The notes beneath the pieces are model-generated. The model searched no databases and had not been told where the DNA came from. It saw only the letters and a list, made by a program, of their open reading frames with translations. The position numbers and the translations under genes were made by a program. Of a stretch of DNA of 33,246 bases, positions 16,301 through 24,001 are shown one piece after another (the first letter of the stretch is position 1; every line of letters begins with the position of its first letter). The stretch is from an uncultured Clostridia bacterium (GTDB lineage: Bacteria; Bacillota; Clostridia; Oscillospirales; CAG-382): the NCBI GenBank assembly GCA_947626805.1, contig CANQTR010000011.1, positions 1-33,246 on the forward strand. Reading direction: 5' to 3'.

Positions 16301-19169
16301 TCCGAACGCGATTTATCTGATTGAGGACAGTCAATTAGATTTGGGTTTGCTCGTGGCATTTGAGCGAAACATACAACGGATTTTCGGGATTATGCACGAT
16401 TATCTTGACTGGCACACGGAGACACTTGAAGCAAGCTTGACTCCGCCGCCGGAACCGTTGCCGCCGGTCAGTTTCACCGAAGAGGAGAAAAAACCGAAGA
16501 AGAAGCGGATTCGTCGCTTCTTCGCGGCAATCGGGCGCGGAATCAAGAAGATTTTCAATAAAATCAAGAGTTGGTTCAAACGAAAGCCGAAGAAAGAGGA
16601 CCCGACCGATTCGGAAACGACGGACGGAACGACGCAGGAAGGGGAGACCGATAAAACCCTTCCTACGGATAAGCAACGCCGAAAAGCCGAAAAGCAAAAG
16701 GAGAAAGAGGCTAAAAAAGAGGCGAAAAAGAAAGCGAAAGAGGAAAAGAAAGAGGCAAAACGAAAAGCAAAAGAGGAAAAGAAACGCCAAAAAAAGGAGA
16801 AAGCCGGTCAGCGTAGCGAGGAGCCGACGGCGGGGGAAAGGATTTCCGATGACGAAGGAACATCGTCCGACGGAGCGGAATCGACTTCCGACGACGAAGG
16901 AACATCGCCCGACGGAGCGGAATCGCCTTCCGAGGAGCAGGAAACGGAGGGTGCGGTGCCGGAACCGGAAGATTCGGACGCCGGAACTTCCGAGGATTCG
17001 GAGCCGGAAGACGGAGAAGGCGTTTCGACCGGTGAACCCGATACGACGCTGTCGCCGTCCGACAACGAGTTGCAATCGTCCTCGGAATGCGATACCGACG
17101 ATGACGCCGGATTTTCCGTCGAAAGACTGCCGTATCATAAGCGGTATTATATGCTTTACGGCGGGGAAGGAGACCCTTCGTCCATTGATTTGCCGGGAAC
17201 TTTGCGTTATCTTTCCGAGTTGGGGTTTGCGAAGAATCCGCTGAAGCAGGCGCGGGATTCCATGGATATTGCCGCGTTCATCGAGGCTACCTTCAAGCCC
17301 GGCAAGCCGGACGCGCGGTATTGCGATTTCTGCGGCACGGAAATTTTCGGCGTCGAGTACGAAACGCTTGCGGACGGTCGCGACCGGTGTCTCAACTGCG
17401 CTAGGACCGCCGTCAAGACCGAAGCGGAATTCCGCAAGATTTTCGAAGATGTCAAGCGGAACATGGAGTCGTTCTTCGGAATCCGTATCAATGTCGGAAT
17501 CAAGGTCGAAATGGTCAATTCGCGGAAATTGCACAAGCGGCTTGGTCAGGCATTTCTTCCGACGCCGAAGATGGACGCTCGCGTGCTTGGCGTTGCAATC
17601 AAGGACAAAAACGGGTATTCCCTGTTGCTGGAAAACGGTTCTCCGCGCATGATGTCAATGCTTACGATGGCGCATGAACTGACGCATATCTGGCAATATC
17701 TCAATTGGAACGACAAAGCGATTCGGAAGAAGTACGGGCGGAAACTGCGTCTGGAGATTTATGAGGGCATGGCGAAATGGGCGGAAGTCCAGTACGCATA
17801 CCTGATGAATGAGCCGGCTACCGCTAAGCGCGAGGAGATTATTTCTTCCTATCGCGACGATGAATACGGACGCGGCTTCCTGCGGTACCGCGCGAATTAT
17901 CCGTTCTCGCTCGGTACGGTCATTACGAAGCGGACGCCGTTTATGGACCCGCAAACTCCGCTTGACCCCGATTTTTGCGGGCAGATTACGTTCGTTCCGC
18001 CTGTGTCGCCGACCGGCGGCGACGACGACGGGGACCCGTCCGACCCTACGCGACACAAAAAGCCGAAGCCTTCGCCGATTCAGGGACCCATCGAACGGAA
18101 ACCGGGCGCTTGTCCGCTGTATGCGTTTCATCTGCTGTCTGCAGACGAGCAGACGGCGTATCATACGATTTTCGAGGCGATACGGCAACAGGCGCCGGAA
18201 CTGAATGACCTCGGCGTCCCTTTGAGCGATCAGCAAGTGCTGAAAATCATCGATTATGTGCAACGAGACCACCCCGAACTCTTCTGGTTCCAGCGCGGGG
18301 AATCCGTCTACTACGAAACGGCGACAAAAATCGTGAACAAAATCGCTTTCAAGTACTGCATGACGCCGGAGGAAGCGAAAGGACGTCAGGCTAAGATTGA
18401 CGCGTCGCTCCAACCGTTCCTTTCCGCGGTGACGGACGGAATGAGCGATTATGAGGTTACGCTTCGCATCTACGAGAATATCATCAATCTGGTGGACTAC
18501 GATACGCTCGGTCTGGAGCGCGAAACGACGAGTTTTGTACGACCGGAAGTTCCGGACGACCTTCGTTCGATTTACGGGGTTTTCGTCAACCATAAGGCGG
18601 TTTGCGCGGGGTACGCGAGAGCATTGCAGTACCTGCTGAATCGGTTCGGTATCGAGTGCGTTTATGTCGTGAGCCAAACGCACGCGTGGAACCTGATAAA
18701 ACTGGAAGGCGATTATTACCATATCGACGTCACATGGGGGGACGGTTCGAACACCAAGAAAGAGGTTTCGCAATCGAACGCCATCAGTTACGACTGTTTC
18801 TGCATTACGACCGAGCAACTTTCGCGACTGGATTCCCATACGCCGCTGGATACGATGCCGCTTCCGGTTTGTACGGCGACAAAATGCAATTACCATATAC
18901 GCCACGGGCTGTATTTTGAATCCTTCGATTTCGAGAAAATTCGGTCAATCGTCTGCGAGTATGTCAATGCCGGAAAATTTGACATTTCGTTCCGGTTTGC
19001 TTCCCCCGAAGCGTACCGCGAGGCGGAGGAGCAACTCATCAAGAACGGGAAGTTCGGCGAAGTGGTACAGTATATCAACCTGAAGGCGGATACGCGCATA
19101 GGCACGTCCTATTCGTATTCCCCCCGCCCGAACAATTTGGTGATTGCGTTTTTCCTGAAAAAGCAATGA
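13335..19169 (+). CDS. Giant membrane protein: TMs, degenerate SF2-helicase-like region, DA1-like zinc peptidase, transglutaminase
   Basis: 1944 aa. Order: about five TM helices in residues 1-225; a region near 320-860 that reads like an SF2 helicase core with dead motifs (GESILFNNPFYNDLIP where Walker A should be, FVVVVEPSKLI where the DEAD box should be, then a winged-helix-like and a beta segment); a Lys/Glu-rich coiled linker and acidic Ser/Asp/Glu repeats (about 1050-1260); a LIM-like zinc knuckle CDFCG...CLNC from residue 1330; a gluzincin peptidase motif HELTH at 1447-1451 with downstream LEIYEGMAKWAE, the DA1 arrangement; and a transglutaminase-like domain with Cys1757, His1783 and Asp1798. 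Both enzymatic sites look intact. DA1-type peptidases and transglutaminase-like folds act on proteins, so this is a plausible processing or effector hub. Start at 13335 overlaps the previous gene by 8 nt with GGGAGGAG upstream. The helicase reading is tentative; the peptidase and transglutaminase calls are firm. Confidence 0.87.
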   Translation: MIDTILNLAKTLLALLPFVLLCFAGKKANLPQPERSKQFLMVAFSLVYAVVAMCLMNRINEWLLVLLDNIPKWIAALANFSWMPQKVGSFFTSAADIIESFLQNLNLNYWIFYLSNAAIIFVYIIFKKICISVLRRAIKTDGSLHARVAENFYEYFSERGVWCVKASYAQTRSLLKVFYYGAVVLSVLLMLVSRRFYFDGLLRTVFYPVFGIILIGELYFYLDGVTKQEYSNDLLGEDDEAYRVVNYSLLRKFLRSIFGDKLLAENTSVNSSLGYDVTTDDVIRELEKSEDPKVVSFASFISAFNRTGASIDHNYLYSSLRLLNGESILFNNPFYNDLIPYAFYPMNRVLLDHQKVLVVLGRHSIEDDIKAWVEKGIESVTNLPFLWNIGVLTSEAQDLDIGIVTRSDVLDIKLHQANAEFLENVGFVVVVEPSKLISTAQIGLNLLVKQCRGEEEKNLVFCMCDKNCDGLVDAMSHILMTSITEVSATEKHLGTSSYMCWETDEEYLHHRIAPNISRYLGIGTELSFAAIKNQVSSTKWYGGDAFPVTDIRWIDKQYYYELTKYASLPTNQEAIDEHFLTTPNFWSAEVSQNGYLTVEDEDCNMFEALRDFSTRTTEQGFINIISSEYLLKDYMADNASIFETDAKAIPCIVADYARSNRNTILRLVLMMGTFPVCTDVIEKELSLLGISVFDLKKQLWFELHRCYSDVSRTFLRQENYRRAVSLAYEEPLRIGESEWSPELLKVKDVFNLKHGKMETTYLIDDRKFLSQCVSELRSAGYVAEDEKGQRYYLGAELSGHIYQKFLPGQFFTFGGKYYEMQYLTADGQILVRRAADHITGRPAYRQIRRYVIHGTRPSEKIGAQQDIAGMKIVREFADISVQTPGYYRMKKYNDFTTASRVSFEGGQTGIPERVYKNKEILRIELPDLGEKYSDTVRYTVTVLFNEIFRTVFAENQAYFCAVTDDSFLGDSDVCRPLTYSIEGDGCELRPNAIYLIEDSQLDLGLLVAFERNIQRIFGIMHDYLDWHTETLEASLTPPPEPLPPVSFTEEEKKPKKKRIRRFFAAIGRGIKKIFNKIKSWFKRKPKKEDPTDSETTDGTTQEGETDKTLPTDKQRRKAEKQKEKEAKKEAKKKAKEEKKEAKRKAKEEKKRQKKEKAGQRSEEPTAGERISDDEGTSSDGAESTSDDEGTSPDGAESPSEEQETEGAVPEPEDSDAGTSEDSEPEDGEGVSTGEPDTTLSPSDNELQSSSECDTDDDAGFSVERLPYHKRYYMLYGGEGDPSSIDLPGTLRYLSELGFAKNPLKQARDSMDIAAFIEATFKPGKPDARYCDFCGTEIFGVEYETLADGRDRCLNCARTAVKTEAEFRKIFEDVKRNMESFFGIRINVGIKVEMVNSRKLHKRLGQAFLPTPKMDARVLGVAIKDKNGYSLLLENGSPRMMSMLTMAHELTHIWQYLNWNDKAIRKKYGRKLRLEIYEGMAKWAEVQYAYLMNEPATAKREEIISSYRDDEYGRGFLRYRANYPFSLGTVITKRTPFMDPQTPLDPDFCGQITFVPPVSPTGGDDDGDPSDPTRHKKPKPSPIQGPIERKPGACPLYAFHLLSADEQTAYHTIFEAIRQQAPELNDLGVPLSDQQVLKIIDYVQRDHPELFWFQRGESVYYETATKIVNKIAFKYCMTPEEAKGRQAKIDASLQPFLSAVTDGMSDYEVTLRIYENIINLVDYDTLGLERETTSFVRPEVPDDLRSIYGVFVNHKAVCAGYARALQYLLNRFGIECVYVVSQTHAWNLIKLEGDYYHIDVTWGDGSNTKKEVSQSNAISYDCFCITTEQLSRLDSHTPLDTMPLPVCTATKCNYHIRHGLYFESFDFEKIRSIVCEYVNAGKFDISFRFASPEAYREAEEQLIKNGKFGEVVQYINLKADTRIGTSYSYSPRPNNLVIAFFLKKQ
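16844..16927 (+). repeat. Two near-identical 42-bp tandem repeats in the acidic linker
   Basis: Copies 16844-16885 and 16886-16927 differ at only a few bases (ttccga[t/c]gac, cat cg[t/c]cc) and encode two runs of a 14-residue unit SDDEGTS(S/P)DGAES. This is a recent in-frame duplication in a disordered acidic spacer between the coiled linker and the peptidase. Confidence 0.9.
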
Positions 19170-19180
19170 TTTCTGCATCT

Positions 19181-19214
19181 ATCGCCTCCGGCAAGAACGG
19201 TTGTCGGAGGCGAT
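19181..19214. other. 14-bp hairpin between the giant gene and the RCK-RyR gene
   Basis: ATCGCCTCCGGCAA (19181-19194) pairs with TTGTCGGAGGCGAT (19201-19214) through 13 Watson-Crick pairs and one G-U, around the loop GAACGG, 12 nt after the stop codon. No T-run follows, so it is not a normal intrinsic terminator. A role in mRNA end-protection, processing or partial termination inside the operon is possible. Confidence 0.75.
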
Positions 19215-19283
19215 TGCCCCATGGATACTGTCGGATTTGACCGTTTTGTTTTGGTCTTACATGGATTTCAAGGAGGAACGATA

Positions 19284-21053
19284 ATGAACTGGACGATGTA
19301 TTTTGCTTTCTCCGCGGGGATTCTTGCCCTTGCCATTGTTTCTGCCGTTTCCCTGGCACGGGTGAGCAATCAAAAGAGAAGGGTCCTCAATTCCGTAAAT
19401 GTTTTAGTAGTCGGCGTTTTTTTGTCCTCCGTAGTCATGTTTTTGCCGATATACGGAGAAGTTTTTTCCGCGGAAACGTGTGGCGTCGTCAAACAGGTTC
19501 TCCTTTCGTTCCACAATGCGATTCGTTTGTTTATTGTCGACGGCGAATTCTCGATTGTATCCGACCATTTAGCCGGCGTCGACGGTTGGATTGCGCCAGT
19601 TTATTCGGTGTACGCCGCGATTCTTTTTGTGACGGCGCCCTTTTTGACCTTCGGATTTGTTCTGTCGTTCTTTAAGAACATGTCGGCTTACCGACGCTAC
19701 TTCCTGGGATTTTTCAGGGACGCATATGTGTTTTCGGCACTCAATGACAAGTCGTATGCGCTTGCAAAAAGTTTGAAGAAGAATCATGCCAAATGCCTGA
19801 TTATTTTCACGAATGTTTTTGAAACGAACGACGAGACCTCTTACGAAATCATAGAAAGAGCCCGGAGAATCGGGGCAATCTGTTTCAAGAAGGACATTCA
19901 AACCATCAATTTCAAGGTTCACAGCAGGAAGGCGTCGCTTACCTTTTTTGCAATCGGAGAAGATGAAATCGAAAATGTCGATTCCGCTTTGAAATTGATT
20001 GACGCTTACAGAGAGCGCGACAATTCCAATTTATATGTGTTTGCCAATCGAACGGAGAGCGATTTGCTTTTGACTTCGTCCAACAAAGGGGTTATAAAAG
20101 TTCGGCGCGTCAATGATATCCGGTCTTTGGTGAATAGAATTTTGTACGAGGAAGGCGGACGAATTTTTGCGTCCGCGTCGAATATCGAGCAAAGCGAAAA
20201 ACGGCGCATATCCGCGGTCATCATCGGGCTTGGGAAATACGGAACAATGATGATGAAATCGCTTCCGTGGTTCTGTCAAATGGACGGCTACGAGGTCGTG
20301 ATTCATGCGTTCGACCATGATGAAAACGCGGAGGACAGATTCACCGTGCAGTGCCCCGAACTGATGGACAGCCGGTATAACGGGACGCGCATAGACGGGG
20401 AAGCCCGGTATGATATCAAAATTCATTCCGGGGTCAATATCGATTCTACGGCGTTTTTGCGGGAGGTTAGCAAGATTCCGCAACCCACATATGTTTTTGT
20501 TGCACTCGGAAACGATGAACAGAATATTCAATCCGCCGTTTCTCTCAGGAGCCTGTTCGAACGCTTGCATTGGCACCCGATTATCCAGACGGTCGTGTAT
20601 AGCACGGCCGAAAAAGAAGCCTTGCGAGATGCCGATAATTTTAAAGGGCAGAAGTACGATATTGAATTTATCGGGGATTTGGACACCTTCTATTCGGAAG
20701 AAGTTATCATCAATTCGGAATTGGAAAAAGAGGCATTGAAGCGGCATTTGCGTTGGGGAACCAAAGAAGAATTCTGGAAGTATGAGTACAACTACCGTTC
20801 TTCCGTCGCGTCCGCAATTCATAAGAAGATGAAACTCTTTTGCAAAATGCCGGGGATAGAAAAAGAGCCCGACGAGCGAACGGACGAGGAACTGTGGGCG
20901 CTTCGGCGTTTGGAGCACCGCCGCTGGAACGCGTATATGCGGTCGGAAGGGTATTGCTATGCGCCGGAGAGAAACGACCTTGCAAAAACGCACCACTGCT
21001 TGGTTCCGTTTGACAAGTTGCCCGAAAAAGAACAAAAAAAAGACGATGATTAA
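19284..21053 (+). CDS. Membrane protein with two RCK/TrkA-N-like domains and a C-terminal RyR domain
   Basis: 589 aa. Three TM helices (about 4-26, 36-57, 103-130) are followed by two Rossmann-like units: residues 147-290 (YVFSALNDKSYALAKSL) and 310-510, the latter with a dinucleotide-binding signature VIIGLGKYGTMMMKSL and an acidic strand end (IHAFDHD). The last 58 residues (from 532) match the RyR repeat: LEHRRWNAYMRSEGY, then NDLAKTHHCLVPFDKLPEKE, which is the highly conserved KTHpdLVPFdeLp core. RyR repeats occur in ryanodine receptors and in bacterial proteins predicted to sense ligands in signalling or conflict systems. I infer an NAD(H)- or nucleotide-responsive membrane sensor; whether the three TM helices make a channel is not clear, since no pore motif is seen. 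Start: ATG 19284 with AAGGAGGA 7 nt upstream. It is followed by the TIR-LRR gene after 20 bp. Confidence 0.87.
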   Translation: MNWTMYFAFSAGILALAIVSAVSLARVSNQKRRVLNSVNVLVVGVFLSSVVMFLPIYGEVFSAETCGVVKQVLLSFHNAIRLFIVDGEFSIVSDHLAGVDGWIAPVYSVYAAILFVTAPFLTFGFVLSFFKNMSAYRRYFLGFFRDAYVFSALNDKSYALAKSLKKNHAKCLIIFTNVFETNDETSYEIIERARRIGAICFKKDIQTINFKVHSRKASLTFFAIGEDEIENVDSALKLIDAYRERDNSNLYVFANRTESDLLLTSSNKGVIKVRRVNDIRSLVNRILYEEGGRIFASASNIEQSEKRRISAVIIGLGKYGTMMMKSLPWFCQMDGYEVVIHAFDHDENAEDRFTVQCPELMDSRYNGTRIDGEARYDIKIHSGVNIDSTAFLREVSKIPQPTYVFVALGNDEQNIQSAVSLRSLFERLHWHPIIQTVVYSTAEKEALRDADNFKGQKYDIEFIGDLDTFYSEEVIINSELEKEALKRHLRWGTKEEFWKYEYNYRSSVASAIHKKMKLFCKMPGIEKEPDERTDEELWALRRLEHRRWNAYMRSEGYCYAPERNDLAKTHHCLVPFDKLPEKEQKKDDD

Positions 21054-21073
21054 ATCATAGAGGAGAGAGAACG

Positions 21074-22723
21074 ATGGCAAATCAAACCGTTAAGAAAAAC
21101 CCTGCAGAGGAAATCGAAGGGTACGTTGACATGCAAACGAAATTTGATGCGTATACCGGCAAGGAACCGTATCTTTTCGTGAGTTATTCTCATAGAGATA
21201 CGGCGAAGGTGTACCCGATTTTGGATGCGCTGTATGACCGTAAATACAGACTCTGGTATGATGAGTCGTGCGAGACCGGCAATGACTTTAGAGATGAGCT
21301 TCGCCACCGCATCGAGGATTGCGAAGCGGTACTCCTATTTGTTTCGGAATCTTCTATGCAATCCCCGTTTTGCGGCATGGAGATTATCGTCGCAAGGGAA
21401 AACGGGAAACGTCTTTATCCGATTTATTTAGATAACGTCACGGTTCCTCCCGCGTTCCAGATTCTTTTGGCCAATACCCATCACAGCACCTCCGATAATA
21501 TGGATAAGCTGGTCAAATTGATGATTCGGGACCTCCCGGCCGTTACCATGGACCGCCTGACAACCGAAGACGGCATTCTGAAAAAATGCGAAGACAACGG
21601 GAAATCGATTGACGTGGACGAAGGGATTCGCGAAATTAGCGCGGAAGCGTTTAAAGGGCGCGTCGCGTTACATACCATTCGGTTGCCCGAAAGCCTTGAG
21701 TTGATTGGTCTCGAAAGTTTCAGGGGTTGCACGAATCTTGAGGCAATCGAAATTCCGGAAAAAACGTTTCGTATCGGGGAAAGTGCATTCCGCGACTGCA
21801 CCAATATGAAAAAACTCAAGATTCGAAATAATGTCATTAAAATCGGCGAACGCGCATTTGAAAACTGTGCCGAATTGGAGGACGTCGAACTGCCCGAAGG
21901 GCTTACCGAAATTTATGGCGGCGTATTTAACAGTTGCAAGAGTCTGAAGAAGATAAACCTCCCGAATCGGTTGACCATTTTGGGAGAAAGCGCTTTTTCC
22001 GATTGTATCGTATTGGAGTCGATTGATATCCCGGCGACGGTCACGAAAATCGATGACCTTGCGTTTAACGGTTGCACGAGCATGACGAAAGTCGAACTCC
22101 ACGAGGGGCTTAAAAAGATTGGCAAGAGCGCATTTAAGAATTGCAGCTCCTTGACGAAGATTACGTTGCCCTCTACGGTAACGAGTATCAGCAATGCGCC
22201 TTTCCGCGGGTGCGAGTCTTTGAAGTCGATTAAGGTCGAAAGCAAAAACAAGAATTACAAGTCGGAACCCAATAAGCGCGAAGGCAACGACCACGTTCTT
22301 TTCAATAAGAATAAATCCGTCATCATCGCGTATCCGGCAAGCAGCCGCGAAGTTCAATACGATATTCCGGATAGCGTAACCATTATCAGTGATTGGGCTT
22401 TCTGTGAATGCAAAAAACTCAATCGAATCACAATCCCGGATAGTGTGCATGAAATCGGCGAAGGGGCGTTTTGCAATTGTGCGCTTCTTGACGAGGTCGA
22501 AATTCCGGATAGCGTGACCGTAATTGATGATTGCGCGTTCAGAGGCTGCACAAATTTGGAAAAGGTTGTGATTCCCAGCACCGTAACAGAACTTGGTTGG
22601 GGATTATTTGACGGCTGTGAAAATACCGTTACGGTATACTGTGAAGAGGGCTCGTTGGTTCAGGAATATTGCCGTAGGAACGGAATCCGTGAGGCAAGAT
22701 TGGCTGAAAAGGGAAATGACTGA
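21074..22723 (+). CDS. TIR-domain protein with C-terminal BspA-type leucine-rich repeats
   Basis: 549 aa, no signal peptide and no TM, so cytoplasmic. TIR domain about 33-150: YLFVSYSHRDT (box 1), YRLWYDESCETGNDF (the BB-loop region) and SPFCGMEII, in which Glu103 occupies the position of the catalytic glutamate of NAD-hydrolysing TIR domains. From about residue 175 to 535 come LRR_5/BspA repeats with the pattern I..sAF.gC.sL..I.iP (for example AFKGRVALHTIRLPESLELI, AFENCAELEDVELPEGLTEI). In bacteria TIR domains commonly act as NADases or make NAD-derived signals; the LRRs could be the ligand- or partner-binding part. BspA repeats usually sit on secreted proteins, so their use inside the cell next to TIR is unusual. 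AGAGGAGAGAG precedes the ATG. The stop codon overlaps the permease start as TGATG. Confidence 0.92.
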   Translation: MANQTVKKNPAEEIEGYVDMQTKFDAYTGKEPYLFVSYSHRDTAKVYPILDALYDRKYRLWYDESCETGNDFRDELRHRIEDCEAVLLFVSESSMQSPFCGMEIIVARENGKRLYPIYLDNVTVPPAFQILLANTHHSTSDNMDKLVKLMIRDLPAVTMDRLTTEDGILKKCEDNGKSIDVDEGIREISAEAFKGRVALHTIRLPESLELIGLESFRGCTNLEAIEIPEKTFRIGESAFRDCTNMKKLKIRNNVIKIGERAFENCAELEDVELPEGLTEIYGGVFNSCKSLKKINLPNRLTILGESAFSDCIVLESIDIPATVTKIDDLAFNGCTSMTKVELHEGLKKIGKSAFKNCSSLTKITLPSTVTSISNAPFRGCESLKSIKVESKNKNYKSEPNKREGNDHVLFNKNKSVIIAYPASSREVQYDIPDSVTIISDWAFCECKKLNRITIPDSVHEIGEGAFCNCALLDEVEIPDSVTVIDDCAFRGCTNLEKVVIPSTVTELGWGLFDGCENTVTVYCEEGSLVQEYCRRNGIREARLAEKGND

Positions 22724-23865
22724 TGGAGAATGCTGTAGAAACATCATCAATATGGAGTAAATGCCGGGCTTTTGTCAAAAAAAATGCGGTCATGTGCATC
22801 GCACTGGTTGCGGCAATCGTTACAAGCATTATCATTCCGATTGATGAGGAATATGTCGGGTATTTTGATTATAAAACCCTGACGTGTTTGTTTTGCGTGC
22901 TTGCGGTCGTTTGCGCGTTAAAGAATATCCATTTCTTTTACATGTTGGCAAGAAAAGTTGTACAGCTTTTCAAAACGGCTCGAATGAGCGTTTTGGCCCT
23001 TGTGTACATCACGTTCATAGGGTCTATGCTGATTGCAAACGATATGGCGCTCCTTACCTTTTTGCCGTTGGGATATTTTGTCCTGACGACGACCGGCAAA
23101 CAAAAATACATGGCATTCACCTTTATTATGCAGAACATCGCCGCGAATTTGGGCGGAATGCTTACCCCGTTCGGAAATCCTCAAAACTTGTATTTGTACA
23201 CCAAATACGAAATTCCGAACCTTGAATTTATGAGAATTATGGCGCCGCCGTTTCTATTGTCCGTCGCCATCATTACGATTTGCTGTATTTTGTTTGTAAA
23301 GCCGGAACCCTTGCATCTGTCTGATGAAAAAATTGTTCTCGACCCCAAAAGAACGGTGCTTTACCTGGCGCTTTTCGCCCTGTCTATCGTGATTGTTTTT
23401 CGGGGTATCCCGTATTGGATTGGTTTGATTGTCATTCCGGCGGTGCTTCTGATTGTAGACAGGAAAGCATTGAAAATGGTAGATTACGGTTTGCTGTTTA
23501 CCTTTGTTTTCTTCTTTGTTTTCGCCGGAAATATGGCGCGGATTGACGCGGTAAGGGAACTGTTTTCGACATTGCTGGAAAAGAGTACGCTGCTGTTCAG
23601 CGTGGTATCGTGTCAATGTATCAGTAATGTTCCGTCTGCAATCCTGCTGTCGCAATTTACGAATAACTACCCCGACCTGTTGGTCGGCGTGAATATCGGG
23701 GGCGTCGGCACGCTTATTTCTTCCCTGGCGAGTCTGATTACGTTCCGGGAATATGTTAAGCACAATCCCGGAAAAACCGGTTACTATATCGGAATGTTTT
23801 CTTTGTTCAATTTTGCATTTCTGATTCTTTTGACCGGGTTTATGTTTTTACTGAAACTGCTGTAA
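22723..23865 (+). CDS. SLC13/ArsB-NhaD-type ion permease
   Basis: 380-aa polytopic membrane protein with about ten hydrophobic segments. Family marks: NDMALLTFLP (residues 106-115), the re-entrant-loop motif NLGGMLTPFGNPQNL (142-156) and, in the second half, SNVPSAILL near 300. These are the paired half-repeat motifs of the ion transporter superfamily (citrate/Na+, arsenite, Na+/H+ and dicarboxylate carriers). It is shorter than many members, which run 400-600 aa, but both inverted halves appear present. The substrate cannot be assigned; inorganic anion, dicarboxylate or Na+ coupling are all possible. The ATG overlaps the TIR-LRR stop by one base, so translation is coupled to the TIR gene; this argues that transport is part of the same system and not an accidental neighbour. 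Confidence 0.88.
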   Translation: MENAVETSSIWSKCRAFVKKNAVMCIALVAAIVTSIIIPIDEEYVGYFDYKTLTCLFCVLAVVCALKNIHFFYMLARKVVQLFKTARMSVLALVYITFIGSMLIANDMALLTFLPLGYFVLTTTGKQKYMAFTFIMQNIAANLGGMLTPFGNPQNLYLYTKYEIPNLEFMRIMAPPFLLSVAIITICCILFVKPEPLHLSDEKIVLDPKRTVLYLALFALSIVIVFRGIPYWIGLIVIPAVLLIVDRKALKMVDYGLLFTFVFFFVFAGNMARIDAVRELFSTLLEKSTLLFSVVSCQCISNVPSAILLSQFTNNYPDLLVGVNIGGVGTLISSLASLITFREYVKHNPGKTGYYIGMFSLFNFAFLILLTGFMFLLKLL

Positions 23866-23896
23866 TGCTATTCTCGCGAGTCTGCATTTCCGCATA

Positions 23897-23972
23897 AGGA
23901 AACCCCTCCGTTGAGGGGGGATTCCACCGGTACCGCAAAGTCGAAAGGTCCGCAACCTTTCGCCGGGGTTTC
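23897..23972 (+). promoter_or_regulatory. Structured leader with competing stems upstream of the channel gene
   Basis: In the 136 bp before the channel gene, GAAACCCC (23899-23906) can pair perfectly with GGGGTTTC (23965-23972), enclosing a second 8-bp hairpin CGAAAGGT/ACCTTTCG (23942-23949/23955-23962). Alternatively CCCCTC (23903-23908) pairs with GAGGGG (23913-23918) around CGTT. The two folds share the C-run and exclude each other, the hallmark of an attenuator or riboswitch. It does not match the c-di-AMP, Mg, Mn or c-di-GMP riboswitch consensuses I know. A small palindromic repeat element is an alternative explanation. Confidence 0.5.
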
Positions 23973-24001
23973 TAATTCGAATGTTGTTGGGAGGACCTTG
24001 C

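Noticed and set aside
16335..17534. Minus-strand open frame of 399 codons, Arg/Phe/Leu-rich
   Set aside because: Shadow of the Lys/Glu-rich linker of the 1944-aa gene; no ribosome site and composition is what antisense of that linker gives.
23897..23972. c-di-AMP (ydaO), Mg (ykoK) or c-di-GMP riboswitch before the RCK channel
   Set aside because: Attractive because RCK proteins are often under c-di-AMP control, but the conserved core bases of these classes are not present; left as an unknown structured leader.
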